Shown here in pieces: positions 23,301 to 37,060 of a DNA stretch of 64,000 bases. The notes below the pieces were generated by a model, which was not told the DNA's origin, did not search any database, and worked only from the letters and a program-made list of their open reading frames with translations. The stretch is from contig NW_023501053.1 in NCBI RefSeq assembly GCF_014066305.1, forward strand, positions 390,501-454,500, written 5' to 3'. Within the stretch, counting starts at the first letter, position 1. Every line of letters begins with the position of its first letter. Origin of the DNA: Letharia columbiana (Eukaryota; Ascomycota; Lecanoromycetes; Lecanorales; Parmeliaceae). The translations under genes and the position numbers were made by a program.

Positions 23301-26300
23301 TTATAAAACTTATTTAAAAGATTATCTTTATTTAATAAGATTTTTAAGAATATTTAATAAATAGCGGCTTATATCTCTTAAGCTTTAATAAAACCTTTTA
23401 TTTTAATAATATCTATTAAGTTTATTTAATCTATTATATATCGTAAAATTTCGTCTTAAACGCCTTTATCTAAGGATTTTATATTATAAAGATTTTAATA
23501 ATAATCTATTACTATTCTAAGAATATCTTTCGAGTTTATATATATCTCTTTTTAATTATTTTTTAAAATCTTAATAAAGCTATAATTTATATATCTAGCC
23601 CTTATAAAAAATTATCTTATTAGCTTTTTATTAAAAATAAGATATTTAATTATAATATTATAGAAATAAAATTAATTATATATATCTATAAGCTATTTTT
23701 TACGCGTTTTAATAATTATTATTTTTTTCTCTAATTCGAAATTTAATAATTTAAAATATCTTTTCTTTTATAATTATAAATAATTACGCTATAAATTATA
23801 TTTAACTTTCTAATCTATTTTATAATTATTCTTTACGATATATTTTATAAATTATATTATTAATATCTTATAAATTATTTATTCTTTTATTAGATTTTTC
23901 TTTAAAAGTATTTATAATATCTTTAAATATAAGACTTATATCTAATTTCTTTATAGAAATAAAAATAATAATTTTTATCGCTTAAGTTTTTAAATAATTA
24001 TAAAGATTATTTTTATTATAATTATTATAATTTTATAATCGATAGATAATTTATTAAATATTATCTTTTAATTCTCTAACTCTTCTATTTAATTATCTTA
24101 AATATAAATTTAATTAATTCTAAAAATTAAGATTTTACTATTTAAAAAGTATATAAAGACTCTAAAATTTAAATTTTAAATTCTTTAATCGTTTATTAAA
24201 TAATATATCTTATCTTCTTTAAGTTTTAATAATAATTTAAATAATACTTATAGCTATAAGAGAGATAAGAAATTATAAAGACTTTATTTATAGCGATTAA
24301 TATAAGATTTTAATCTTTTTTTATTATATTATAAAGCGTTTATAATAATATTTATTTAAATATTTTTATATTCGCTTTTAATTATAATAATTTTATATCT
24401 TCTTTAATTAAAACGTATATTAATATTATTATAAATATATATTTTTTATATTTAATCTTATAGATTAAAATTCTTTTATTATTCTCTTTATAAAGAATAT
24501 AATTTAAGTTTTTATCTTTTTACTATTTTATAAATTTAATATTTATAATAATAGCGACTTTATTCTTTTTAACTTAATAAATTATAATAATTATTTATAA
24601 AAATAATCTTTTATAATATTTTATAATTTTATTAAATAGATTTACCTCTTAAAATAGTAGAATATTAATCTTATAACTCTATATTATATTATATATTTTT
24701 TTAAAATAATCTAAATTTAGAATTAAATAAATATTAAATAAGATTATTTATATTTTATATATAGCTATAATTATAATATAATAAATCTATTTTTTATAAA
24801 AAAGAACTTTATAATATTTATAGATTTTAATATTTATAATTTCTTATATTTAATTATTAAATACGCTTTTTTATAAATATTATATATTTTAATTAAATTT
24901 ATTAATCTAAATCTAATATTAAACGCTTTATTATATTTTAATTTTAATTATTTAATTATAAACTCGAAGCTATATATTTTAAAGCTTTTTTTAAAAATAA
25001 TTATAATCTTATTATTTATAACGCTTTTAAACTTCTAATATATTAATTAAAATTTTAAATTTTTAAAGTTTTTTATCTCTATTATTTATATAGCTAAAAA
25101 ATAAAAATCTATAATATCTAATAAACTCTTATTTATTATATATATTTAAAGTTCTCTTATATAATATTTAATAGTATTTATAATTAAAATATTAATATAA
25201 AAGCTTTAATTTTTAATTTTTTTAATAATTATAGAAGAGTAATAATATATTATTTAATTTTTAATATTATAAAATTTTATAAATATTATATTTTTAAGCT
25301 TTATAATCTTTTTTAGTTTTTTTATAATTTATTTTAAAATTAATTTATTTTACTTTTTTTATAATTTAAATAATATTTTTAAATAAAGTTATTTATTATT
25401 TTTAAAAGTCGATATTATTAAAGTAATAATATTTTCCCCTTTCTTATAATTTAAAATAAATATTATTTTACTCTTTTATATTAATATATATAAAGATTTT
25501 AATTTAAATTTAAACTTTAATTTAATATAACTTAATAAAATTACTTCTTTCGACGTCTCGCTTTTTATTATTAAAGATAAGATATAAATTAAACTTATCT
25601 TCTATAGTTAAATCTTCTTTATTTTCTTCTTTATTAATAATTAAAAGAAATTAAAAATATTAATTTAATTTTATTTAAAGATTAATATTTTAAATAATAA
25701 GAATAGAGAGATTATTTCTCTTATTAGTTTATTATAATTTTATAATTAATAATTCTATTTATAGAATTTATAAGATTAAAAAAAATCTTCTTCTCTTAAT
25801 CTTAACTCCTCTATTATTTTTTATCTCTTTTTATATTATTTATTCTTCTTAACTCTCTTCTACTTTCTTCTTTTTTTCTTCTTTAATATATATTAATTAA
25901 TATTCTCTTTTTTAATAATTTATCTTTTTAAAGAATTTAGATTAAAATATTTTTTACGCTAAGAGAAAGAAGATTAATAGAATTTAATAGATATTAAATC
26001 TACTTTATTATTAGATTATAGCTTATTTAAAAATAAACTACGTTTTAATAATATACTATTCTCTTATACTACTTTATTATTTAATTAATTTTTAATAAAT
26101 TATTTATTAATAATTTTAAATTATTAATTTAAAAAAGACTTTTTTATAATAATTTTAATAGAGTTAGATATTAATATTATAGCGTTATATTAATAATTAA
26201 TATAATATATTAATTATCTATATTATATTTTAATTTAGATTTTTTAAAATATATCTTTTAATAAGATCTTTAATCTTTAGATTTTAATTATTATTTCTTT

Positions 26301-26442
26301 TAATTATCTCAATCTAATAAAAAAGTTTTTTATATTATAATATATATATATTTTAAAGAATAATATAATAATAGCGAGGTATTAAGTAAAGTAATTTATT
26401 AGAATAATAAAAAGACTTTATCTATTATATAGTTATTCGTTT
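20386..26442 (-). mobile_element. LINE D (Tad1-like non-LTR retrotransposon), RIPed
   Basis: This is the inverted counterpart of LINE E (30,869-36,905), collinear over about 6.05 kb. The reverse transcriptase YADDT segment lies near 22,590-22,610 on the minus strand. The element sits inside the copia C reverse transcriptase and is flanked by the candidate 10-bp target duplication TTCTTAAATA (20,376-20,385 and 26,443-26,452). Its 5' end is on the right (TAACTATATAATAGATAAAG on the minus strand near 26,436). Its 3' end is on the left and has no long A tail. All frames carry stops. Confidence 0.7.
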
Positions 26443-26452
26443 TTCTTAAATA

Positions 26453-29400
26453 TTTAATAAAGATATAAAGATATTTTATTAGAAAATAGTTAAGAGTTTA
26501 TAGCTAAATTTCTTAGATACTAAGTCTTTAGAGTTATTACGTTAAGATATTATATATAAACTTAAGTACTATTAATAAGACGCCGCTATTAGCGCTCTTA
26601 GAATATTTAATTTAAAACGTAGTTATCGATATAAAGATTACTTTATAATTTATAAATTTAATAATAAAAACGAAGATTTTATTAAAGTTAATCTCTTTTT
26701 ATTATTTAAAGCCGCGAATAATTTAGCGAGCTTTATATTATATAATCTTCTTTATAAGACTATATTTAAGCTTATAAATTTATTAATCTCTTAAAATATA
26801 TATATTTAATAAAAGATTTATTAGAATTTAAGTTTTATTAATAATAAGCGAGTCGATTTCTTCTTCTATAATAATTTTCTAATATATCTTATAATAAGAG
26901 TTTAATATAGCTTTCTTATAGATTTAAGATTTATAAAATTTAAAAGAGAAATTTTTTATTAATAGTATTAAGGGATTTAGAGAGAGTTCTCTATATATTC
27001 TTAAGATATTAAATAAATAACTTATCGCTAGAATCGAGTTATAATTACTTATAAAGCGAGTAATAAATTTAAAAGATATTATTATAGAAGTTATAGAGAG
27101 AGTTTTATTATTAAATATATTAGATAATTATTCTTTTAAAAATCTTAAATTAGCTAAGACTACTAATTAAGCTCTTTTAAAGATTTAAATAAAATTAAAT
27201 AAATTATTAACTTTATCTTTAATAAAAATTATATATCTCTTTTAGCGATTTTTTTTAAAACTATAGATAAAGAGAAAAGATAATTTTTAGAATAATTAAT
27301 AATTTTAATAAATTAATAATTATTACGATAGATTATTATTTTAATATTATTATATATATTCTTTTCTAAAATAAAGAATATAAGCTTAAAAGAGATATTA
27401 TTAAATTACTTAATATTAAAAATAATAATAATCTCGTCGCTATTTAAGAGTATATAATAAAAATAATCTTAATAATTTATAAATAATTTTTTAATTATAT
27501 AATCTTAATACTTCTTTTAATTAATAATTTTAAATATAATCTAATAAAAGTTTATTTATCTAACGATATATAAATAAGAAATATTAGAAAAAGAATTAAT
27601 ATAAGCTTTAAAAGAAGTAATATCTCGCTTAATTATAAGTTAATAATTATATAAATAATTCTTAATATAAATAAACTCGATTTAATACTTTTACGATAAG
27701 TCGCTCTTTTTAAATATTACGCTAGTTTTATACTAAATAATAATATCTAATTATTTAAACTTATTATTTATTTAAAAGTTTCTTAATATAATATTTTTTT
27801 AAATAATTTCTTTAAATAGATAAAAGACTTTTATTTTATAATTCTAATATTTTATATTATAATTAAAGCGAAGACGAGTATAATAATAATTATTATATTT
27901 TATATTATTAAGAAAAAGCTTAAATATAATAAGAATAAACTCGCTAGATTTATTTAATAGAAGATAAATATTAAAATATAAAATAAAATTATTTAGAAAG
28001 ATAATTATAAATATATAGTCGTTATAAAAAATATTAAATAATCTTTAAAGATTAATATAAATTAAGTTATTTTTCTATTTTTTAAAAATAATATAATATT
28101 TATAAAATTTTATTTTAAGATTAACTATAAAGTATAGCTTATAAATATTATTAAAAAAAAATTAAAAAAATTAATTTTAATATATATTTTAATTATCTTC
28201 TTAACGTTTTAAATATCTAAATAATTTATATAAATATATTATATATATAAAATCTTTTTATTAATTTAAGATTCTTACTTATTAGAGAGCTTTATAGATT
28301 TAATAAAAAATTTATTATAAATAAAAATTTCTTTATTAATAATAATTAAGACTAGAAGAGTATCTCTCTAAGTATTAAGTATATAAAAATAACTTTAAAT
28401 ATATTTAAAGAAAAATTACTATTTTTTTATAAAAAGATTATCGAAAATAAAAGAAAGCGAGTATTATTACTTCTTTAATTATCTTTTAAAAATAAAAATA
28501 AAATTATATCTAGATATATATTAAATATTATTAAAAGTTTAAATATATTTAATATTTTTTATTTTATATTTAAAATTAATATTATTAAAATCGAAAGTTA
28601 TATAATTATTATTAACGAGTTTATTAATAAAATAAAATTTTTAGAATTTAGAGAAAATCTTAAAAATTAAGAAATTATAAATAATATATTAAGTATATAT
28701 ATAATTATAAAGTTAGAGAGAGAATATTATTATTATAATAGAAAGTATAATAATAAAAACTTTATTTAAGAATTTAATTTTAAAAAATTATAAAATTTAT
28801 TACTTAATATTTAAGAGTTAATAATAAATATAATAATAATATAAATAATAAAATAGCGAGCTATTATAAATTAAATAATTATAATAACTATCTTAATATT
28901 AAAAAAATTAATTCTTTTTCTTTTTAAACTTTTTAAATTTAGATTTAATATTAATATTATTATTTTTTTAATTATTTTTTTATTATAATCGCTATAGCTA
29001 TCGCGATCTCTATTTTTAGAAATTTAAAATTCTTCGCGAGAGCGCTTACACTTTAATTATTCGAAGTATTTCTTAATAAAATAAAAATTCTTATTATAAA
29101 TAATATAATACTTATAAATTTATATTTAGATATAAGAATTATTAAAATTAATATTATCTTAAATATAATATTTAATTAATATAAATATTATAGAAATAAG
29201 AATATAAATATTTATTTCGATATAGATAGTTATTATATAAGTATTAAAGAATTTAATAAAAATAATAGAATTAGAGATAATATTAAATTATTATATTCTA
29301 ATATAAATTTAAAAGATTTATCTTTATTATAAAGATTATAATTTTAATTATAAATCTTATAATATTAAGTATATTAGCTATCTAGACCTTTATAAAAATA

Positions 29401-30010
29401 ATAAATCTTTTAATTTTTATTAATAATAAAGAGATATTTCTCGAGTAAGCTATTAACTTCTTATAATAGATTTATAAATTAATTAATATAAATTTATAAT
29501 TTATTTTTGTAGGCGGTAAAAGTAAGAGACTTTAATCTCTAAATAATAGAATTAAGAATATTTAATTTATAAGATTTATATTTTTTTAAATTCTTCTAAA
29601 TAACTATAGCGTTAATATAGCTTTTAATAAAATTACGCGAGTTATTTTTATAGCGAGTCTTTATTATAATATAGAGTTTATAATATACTTTAATTTATAT
29701 TATAATATCTATATCGATAATAGTTTTAAAAATATCTCTTATAAATTATTAATTAATTATTATTCTTATAATAATCGCTAGATAAGAAATTAATTAAATA
29801 ATATTAATTTTAATATAATATTAGAGATCTAATAATATAAAGAAATTCTATATATCTCGCTTTTATTTATAATAATTAAAAGCGCTTTTAAATATAAGAA
29901 TTTAATAGAATTAGCTTAAATTAATCGAAAGCTTAATATCGATATATTTAGATATAATGCTATTTACGAAGAATTAATCTAATTTTTAAAGCTTAATAAA
30001 GTAAATAATG
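26453..30010 (-). pseudogene. Copia C, upstream part (gag to reverse transcriptase start), RIP-degraded
   Basis: On the minus strand at about 26,740-26,610 the frame reads YKAR-IIRGF--KEINFNKIF and then KFINYKVIF. This is the copia YKARxVxRGFxQxxGIDFxETFAPVVKxxSxR motif that starts the reverse transcriptase, with Gln/Trp codons now stops. DNA further right should hold integrase, protease and gag. A basic string KRSREEF near 29,040 could be gag, but I could not confirm integrase or zinc-knuckle motifs. The segment ends at the GC-rich island. Confidence 0.55.
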
Positions 30011-30020
30011 TCGAAATGTG

Positions 30021-30082
30021 GAGTTCCCAGCCATGTTCAGGGTTCCCAGCCATGTTCCCAGCCATGTTCCCAGCCACTCTCC
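30021..30082. repeat. 12-bp tandem repeat of GTTCCCAGCCAT
   Basis: Four copies of GTTCCCAGCCAT occur, the first two separated by a short GTTCAGG spacer. The related motif GCTGGGAA recurs three times in the other GC-rich patch, at 36,906-37,010. Confidence 0.85.
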
Positions 30083-30143
30083 GCTAGGACCTGTGCGCAT
30101 GTCGGCTATATCACTCTATTTCTATAGGGTCAAAGACATCCCC

Positions 30144-30291
30144 GATATGGAAGCATGCTATGAAGCTGTGTGTATAGGTGGGTTGATTGCTTCTCTAGCT
30201 AATGGAATCTACCTGCTAATATACTCGCATGCCAAGCATGCCAAGCCTTCATGCCAAGCCTTGCAAGGCTGAGTTCCCTGAATTCCATATC
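30144..30291. mobile_element. MITE-like element, unmutated copy (about 147 bp)
   Basis: The element is bounded by inverted GATATGGAA / TTCCATATC. The same sequence with identical length and both edges occurs at 48,703-48,849. Inside, CATGCCAAGC recurs three times and the GCCTTGCAAGGC palindrome is present. The size, inverted ends and two dispersed copies suggest a miniature non-autonomous DNA element. Confidence 0.7.
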
Positions 30292-30342
30292 AGATGCCGG
30301 GAAAGAAAGAAAGGCAGCGTCCTCGCTGCAGCAAAGAAGGAA

Positions 30343-30567
30343 TTTCCGGTAAGCAAAGCACGACTTTCCGGGAAACCCATATCGTATCATGATCCGGCGA
30401 TCCTTCTGCTCCTTCTGAGTTCCGCCTGATCGCGAGTTGGCGAGGTTTTCCGGTAAGCAAGGAACGACTTTCCGGGAAACCCATATCGTATCATGATCCG
30501 GCGATCCTATTGCTCCTTCTTGGTTCCGCCGGTGGCATGATCGCCAGTTGGCGAGGTTTTCCGGCGA
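30343..30567. repeat. Tandem duplication of a 104-111 bp GC-rich unit
   Basis: TTTCCGGTAAGCA begins at 30,343 and 30,447, and a third partial unit begins TTTCCGGCGACC at 30,558. The shared core includes CATATCGTATCATGATCCGG. The second unit differs by small indels and substitutions that are not RIP-like. Confidence 0.85.
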
Positions 30568-30854
30568 CCGCACTGGAACGAGATCCGGTTGATTCTTTGG
30601 AATTCGACTGAACAGGTGGCGGAATGACGACTTGTGGATATTCTATCCTTGCTGATGGCTGGGAATCCTTTCAGGGGTGTCGCCGGCGACGGTGGTACGT
30701 TCTAGGGGCGCTGACAGCGGCGTTTAGCTGGTAGTGCTTGAGTTTATATATGGTGCCTTGACGTGATGACTCTAAGGGCTTAATACCTAAGGAATCTAGC
30801 TATAGACTCTCGGCTATTTCCTAATAAAGTGCCTCTATACCTTTATTAAATACT

Positions 30855-30868
30855 AAAAAAAAAAAAAA
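30855..30868 (+). repeat. 14-base A tract
   Basis: This uninterrupted A run lies at the boundary between the GC-rich island and LINE E. It reads as a poly(A) tail of the left-hand sequence on the plus strand. Confidence 0.6.
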
Positions 30869-33800
30869 TAACTATATAATAGATAAAGTCTTCTTATTAT
30901 TCTAATAGATTACTTTATTTAATATCTTACTATTACTATATTACTTTTTAAGATATATATATATTATAATATAAATTTTTTTTTATTAAGTCGAGATAGC
31001 TAAAAGAAATAACGATTAAAATCTAAAGATTAAAAGTTTTATTAAAAGATATATTTTAAAAAATCTAAATTAAAATATAATATAAATAATTAATATATTA
31101 TATTAATTATTAATATAACGCTATAATATTAATATTTAACTCTATTAAAATTATTATAAAAGAGTTTTCTCTAAATTAATAATTTAAAATTATTAATAAA
31201 TAATTTATTAATAATTAATTAAATAATAAAATAATATAAGAGAATAGTATATTATTAAGATATAGTTTATTTTTAAATAAGCTATAATCTAATAGTAAAG
31301 TAGATTTAATATCTATTAAATTCTATTAATCTTCTCTCTCTTAATATAAAAAATATTTTAATCTAAATTCTTTAAAGAGATAAGTTATTAATAAAGAGAA
31401 TATTAATTAATACGCGTTAAAGAAGTAGAAGAGAAAGAAATAAAGAAGAATTAAGAAGAATAAATAGCGTAAAAAGAGATAGAAGATAGTAGAGAAGTTA
31501 AAATAAAGGGGAGAAGATTTCTCTTAACTCTATAAATTCTATAAATAAAATTATTAATTATAAAACTACGATAGATTAATAAAAAAAAAATCTCTTTATC
31601 TTTATTATCTAAAATATTAATCTTTAAATAAGATTAAATTAATATTATTAACTTTTTTTAATTATTAATAAAGAAGAAGATAAAGAAGGCTTAACTATAG
31701 AAGATAAGTTCGATTTATATCTTATCTCTAGCGATAAAAAATAAGATATTAAAAGAAATAACTCTATTAAGTTATATTAAATTAAAATCTAGATTTAAAT
31801 TAAAATCTTTATATATATTAATATAAAAGAATAAAGTAATATCTATTTAACGTAGTAAAAAAGAGAGAAATATTATTATTTTAATAATATCGGCTCTTAA
31901 AAATAATAGATAGCTTTATCTAAAAATATTATTTAAATTATAAAAAAAATAGAATAAATTAATTTTAAAATAAATTATAAAGAGATTAAAAAAGATTATA
32001 GAGTTTAAAAATATAATATTTATAAAATTCTATAATATTAAAAATTAGATAATATATTATTACTCTTTTATAATTATTAAAAAAGCTAAAAATCGAAGCT
32101 TCTATATCGATATCTTAATTATAAATATTATTAAATATTATATAAAGAGATCTTAAATATATATAATAAATAAGAGTTTATTAAATATTATAGATTTTTA
32201 TTTTCTAGCTATATAGATAGTAGAGATAAAAAACTTTAAGAGTTTAAAATTTTAATTAATATATTAGAAGTTTAAAGACGTTATAAATAATAAGATTATA
32301 ATTATTTTTAAGAAAAATTTTAAAATATATAGCTTTAAATTTACGATTAGATAATTAAAATCGAAATATAATAAAGCGTTTAATATTAAATTTAGATTAA
32401 TAAATTTAATTAAGATATATAATATTTATAGAAAAGCGTATTTAATAATTAAATATAAGAAATTATAAATATTAAAATCTATAAATATTATAAAGTTCTT
32501 TCTTATAAAGAATAAATTTATTATATTATAATTATAACTATATATAAAATATAAATAATTTTACTTAATATTTATTTAATTCTAAATTTAAATTATTTTA
32601 GAAAAATATATAATATAATATAGAGTTATAAAATTAATATTCTACTACTTTAAGAGATAAATCTATTTAATAAAATTACGAAATATTATAAAAAATTATT
32701 CTTATAAATAATTATTATAATTTATCGAGTTAAAAAAAATAAAATTATTATTATTATAAATACTAAATTTACGAAATAATAGAGAGATAGAAACTTAAAT
32801 TATATTCTTTATAAAGAGAATAATAAAAGAATTTTAATTTATAAAATTAAATATAAAGGATATATATTTATAATAATATTAATATATATCTTAATTAAAG
32901 AGAATATAAAACTATTATAATTAAAAGTAAATATAAAAGTATTTAAATAGATATTATTATAAACGCTTTATAATATAATAAAAGAAGACTAGAATCTTAC
33001 GCTAATCGCTATAAATAAAGTCTTTATAATTCTCTTACCGCCTTTATAATTATAAGTATTATTTAAATTATTATTAAATTTTAATAAAAATAATATATAT
33101 AATCTAATAGACGGCTAGAGGATCCAAAACTCGAATTTTAAAGCCTTTATATACTTCTTAAATAATAAAATCTTAGTTTTTAGAATTAATTAAATTTATA
33201 TCTAGAATAATTAAATAAAAGAGTTAAAGAGTTAAAAGATAGTATTTAATAAATTATTTATTAACTATAAAATTATAATAATTATAATAAAAATAATTTT
33301 TATAATTACTCGAGAATTTAAATAATAAAAATTACTATTTTTATTTCTATAAAGAAATTAAATATAAACCTTATATTTAAAAATATTAAAGATATTTTTA
33401 AAGAAAAATTCGATAGAAGAGTGAATAATTTATAAGATATTAATAGTATAATTTATAAAATAGATTATAAAGAATAATTATAGGGCGAATTAGAAATTTA
33501 AGTATAATCTATAATATAATTACTTATAATTATAAAAAAAAAGATATTTTAAATTATTAAATTTTAAGCTAGAAAAAGAATAATAATTATTAAAATATAT
33601 AAGAAATAGCTTATAGATATATATAATTAATTTTATTTCTATAATATTATAGCTAAATATCTTATTCTTAATAAAAAATTAATAAGATAATTTTTTATAA
33701 GAGTTAAATATATAAATTATAATTTTATTAAGGCTCTAAAGAATAATTAAAAAGAGATATATATAAACTTAAAAGATATTTTTAAAATAATAATTAATTA

Positions 33801-36800
33801 TTATTAGAATCTTTATAATATAAAATTCTTAGATAAAAGCGTTTAAAATAAAATTCTACGATATATAATAGATTAAATAAATTCGATAAATATTATTAAA
33901 ATAAAGAATCTTATCGAAGTTTAAGAGATATAAATTATTATTTATTAAGCGTTCTTAAAAACCTCGCTAAATAAAAACGATCTTTTAAATAAATTTTATA
34001 AAATTATTATAGAGTAAGAGAAGAAGAAAAAAAAGAAAACTTCGATTATTATTATATAATTAATCTTTTTTTATAACTAGATATAGCGAAAGTAGAAACT
34101 TTCGAAGTATTAGATAAATAAAATTCTTATTATTCTTTTTAAAAATAAAGATAAATAAATCGATATTAAGAATTATTACTTTCTATTTATTATAAATATA
34201 AATTATAAAATCTTTATAAATATTTTAATATAATATCTAATAAAGACTTTAAATAAAGTAATTAGCGAATAATAATTAATCTTCTTATTAAAGAGACTAA
34301 TAGATAATAATATTAAAATAATTTAATATTTAATAATTAAGTATAAACTCGCTAAAAAGTTATTATAGAAGTAAGAGAGAATTATTATTCTCTTTTTTAA
34401 TTAGAAAAAAGTATATAATTAAATTAACTATAAGTTTCTTTTAGCGATTCTAAAAGAATTAAATATATTTAAAAAATTTATTATTTAAATATAGCTTATT
34501 TATAAGAAAATTAAGATTAAGATTTATATTAATAACTATATTAAAGAAATAATTATAATATAAAATAATATAAGATAAAAAGACTTTTTAAGTTACTCTT
34601 TATTTATAATTATAATTAAAAATCTAACTTAATATATTATCTATAATTCTTAAATTTTAAAAATATAAATAAAAAATAAAATATTAAAAATAATAATATA
34701 TATCGATAATACTATAATTATAATATAATTTTAAAAAGAGATAAATATTATAATAATAATTTTAAGAGTCTATTACGCTATAATAAACGCGAGAATTAAT
34801 TAAAATAAATTATATATATTATATATAAGAAATATCGCTTATATTTATATTATTAATATAAAGAAAATTTCTTTTAATAATTTTTATAAATATTTAAAAA
34901 TATTAATTAAAATAGATATTAATTATTAATTAAATAATTTTTAAATTAAAATTTTATAAAAGATTAAGAAATTAATACGAAATTAATTATAATTTTATTT
35001 ATTTCTTAAAAATAGAGTAATAATTAAAACTACCTTTATAATATTTCTTTTTAAATTTACTTTATAATTTTTATATATATCTTTAGCGATATATAATAAG
35101 TTAGAAAAGAAGTATTATAAATTAATATAGAATAATAAAATTCGAGATATTATTTATAATCTTTATATTTATTATTAAATAAAAGAGAGTAAAATTAAAG
35201 TAATTAATTTATAAATTATTATTAATAAAAGTATTATAGCTATAATTAGTAGAGTAATTAACTTTTTTAAATTAATATAAATTATTCTAATTAAAAATAT
35301 TTTAATATTATATATTTAAAGTTTCTTATATATTTTAATATTTATTAATTTTTAAATAATCTAATTCTCTAATTAATTTAATTATATTTTAAAATTAATA
35401 TAGATTATCTAATAGCGATAAAAAAAGATATTTATATAAATTCTTTAAATTAAACCCTCTTTAATTATTATAGAATTATTAATAATATTAATATTTTATT
35501 ATTTATTATTAGAGAAAGCTAATTTAAAAGATATAAAAAAGTTTAATTTCGAGATTTAATAAGCTTTATAAAATAAGAATATTAGAGTTTTTAAAGATAT
35601 ATAAAACTTAATATACGCGATCTTAATAATTTTAACGAGAATAGTATATAATAAATACTCTTTCTAAATTAACTATATTATTAATAAATTAATTTTTAAT
35701 ACTATTTTATTAAACTAGCGCTTATTACTTTTATCTCTATATATATAAAAACTAGATATACTTTAATAGAAATACTTTATAAAAATTAATAGTTTTTTTA
35801 TTTTTTTATTAAAAATTAGTTTTTAATAAGTTTATTTAGTAATCTTAAATAAGAAATTAAAAGCTATTAATTTTAGCGATAGAATTAAAAGCCTTATTCT
35901 CGTTTATTAATATTATTATAAATTAAAAGTTCTAACGAATAAAATATAGATTATAATTTATAATAAGTTTAGAATATCGCGTATAGAGAATTTTCTTTAA
36001 TAATTACTCTATAAAAAGATTTAATTAAAAATTAATTTTATTTAAATATTAATATAATAATAATTATACTTTATTTATAATATTAATTAATTTTTATTTT
36101 ATATATAGATCGAGTATATAATATCGAAAGCGATATAAAAAGAGTTCTTTATTATTTTAAACTAATTAATCTCTAACTCGATATTTAAAATAAGAATTAT
36201 TAATAAAATAATCGCTTTTATAATATTTAGCTTTAATTTAAAAGATATTAATAAAAAATAATAAAATATTCTTTATTAGATTATTATTTAATTTTTATAA
36301 AAATATTATTTATTATATAATTTTAGCGATCTAGTTATATATTAATTTTTAGATATTATTTAAAATTACTATCGAATCTTAATTCGAAAATAGATCTTTA
36401 TAAATCGAGTTTTATATCTTTATAAAAGATATTAAACTAAGAAATATAATATATAAATATTTAAAAATCTTTAAAGCGAGTTTTTTAATTAAATAAAGAT
36501 TTATAAGAGTCTTACTTATATAATATTCTACTTCTTTATAATAATAAATTAAATTAAGCGTAGAATAGTAGAGATAATTAAGAAGTTAAATAATATTATA
36601 AAAAATTAAGATATAAATATTAGCAATATTAGCGATTAAGATAAATTAATAAATTTAAATCTATTATTTAAATAATTTCTCTTTATTTTTATCTATCCCC
36701 TCTTTTATCTCTAATTTATTTAATTTAATATTAATTTAGTGAAGTTATTTAATATAGCCTCCCTCTATAAAGGCCTTCGCGTAATTCTCTATATATACTC

Positions 36801-36905
36801 GAGCGAGAGTAGTTTACAAATTCGAGTCCCTATAGATTTCCAGATAGGGCACCTTTATTAAGGCGGCTATCTCAGCTAAACAGCCGAATAAAATAAACAA
36901 CTTTC
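30869..36905 (+). mobile_element. LINE E (Tad1-like non-LTR retrotransposon), RIPed
   Basis: It starts with TAACTATATAATAGATAAAG, shared with LINE D, and ends ATAAACAACTTTCAAAT, where similarity to LINE D stops. Reverse transcriptase motifs lie at 34.1-34.75 kb. The last 150 bases (about 36,760-36,905) are much less mutated than the rest. No flanking target duplication is clear. The clade name is an inference from motif style and fungal context. Confidence 0.7.
33400..35600 (+). pseudogene. LINE E reverse transcriptase, broken by RIP
   Basis: Plus-strand motifs occur in the order expected for an RVT_1 domain. DIKNYYFLFIININYKI at 34,162-34,212 equals the NYRPISLLNTDYKI motif. NNIRQKDFLSYSLF (Gln now a stop) at about 34,563-34,605 equals GVRQGDPLSPLLF. 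LKIIIYIDNTIIII at about 34,683-34,724 equals the LxxxxYADDTVII catalytic motif. An EKAYDRI-like string lies near 34,400. The reading frame starts before and continues after these motifs, but an endonuclease or RNase H domain could not be placed. The protein would have carried out target-primed reverse transcription; many TAA/TAG stops make it inactive. Confidence 0.7.
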
Positions 36906-37060
36906 AAATCAAGCTGATAGCTGGGAAGCGGTTACTGGGAAAGTGGTTTTTCACTAAAGGTGGACCGTTTGCGTGATTTTTCGGGTTTTGATTGCTGGGA
37001 AGTGTTATTGTAGATACTTTTAATGCTTCCGTAACTATCATTGCGACGTTTTTTATAGGA
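36906..37060. other. Unmutated patch with repeated CTGGGAA motif
   Basis: About 150 bp of normal composition directly follows LINE E. GCTGGGAAG or ACTGGGAAAG occurs three times (about 36,916, 36,931 and 37,001). It recalls GATGGCTGGGAATCC at the end of the GC island near 30,655, so LINE E may have inserted into, or lies next to, a copy of that island. Confidence 0.5.

Larger units (their letters stand above)
18284..30010 (-). mobile_element. Ty1/copia retrotransposon C, RIPed and split by LINE D
   Basis: The 3' LTR lies at 18,284-18,426. Reading leftward on the minus strand, the element has RNase H and reverse transcriptase to 20,385, then LINE D (20,386-26,442), then the rest of the reverse transcriptase and upstream parts to about 30,010. 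Removing LINE D with its 10-bp duplication rejoins the copia reverse transcriptase frame. Without the insert the element is about 5.7 kb. No 5' LTR is visible before the GC-rich island at 30.0 kb, so the 5' end is truncated. Its reverse transcriptase differs from that of copia A/B, so it is a related but separate subfamily. Confidence 0.7.
30012..30868. other. GC-rich unmutated island ending in an A tract
   Basis: About 850 bp of normal base composition sits between copia C and LINE E. It holds a 12-bp tandem repeat, a 147-bp MITE-like element, a two- to three-copy repeat of about 104-111 bp, and a terminal run of 14 As. TTCCCAGCCAT at 30,024-30,034 and its complement at 30,655-30,665 form an inverted pair. 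Open frames here (30,018-30,272 plus and others) run through these repeats and show no protein family features. The terminal A tract suggests a retroposed sequence, but it could also belong to the insertion site of LINE E. Confidence 0.6.

Noticed and set aside
30018..30573. Four overlapping open frames on both strands
   Set aside because: They run across tandem repeats and the MITE-like element; peptide similarity between loci follows DNA repeat identity.
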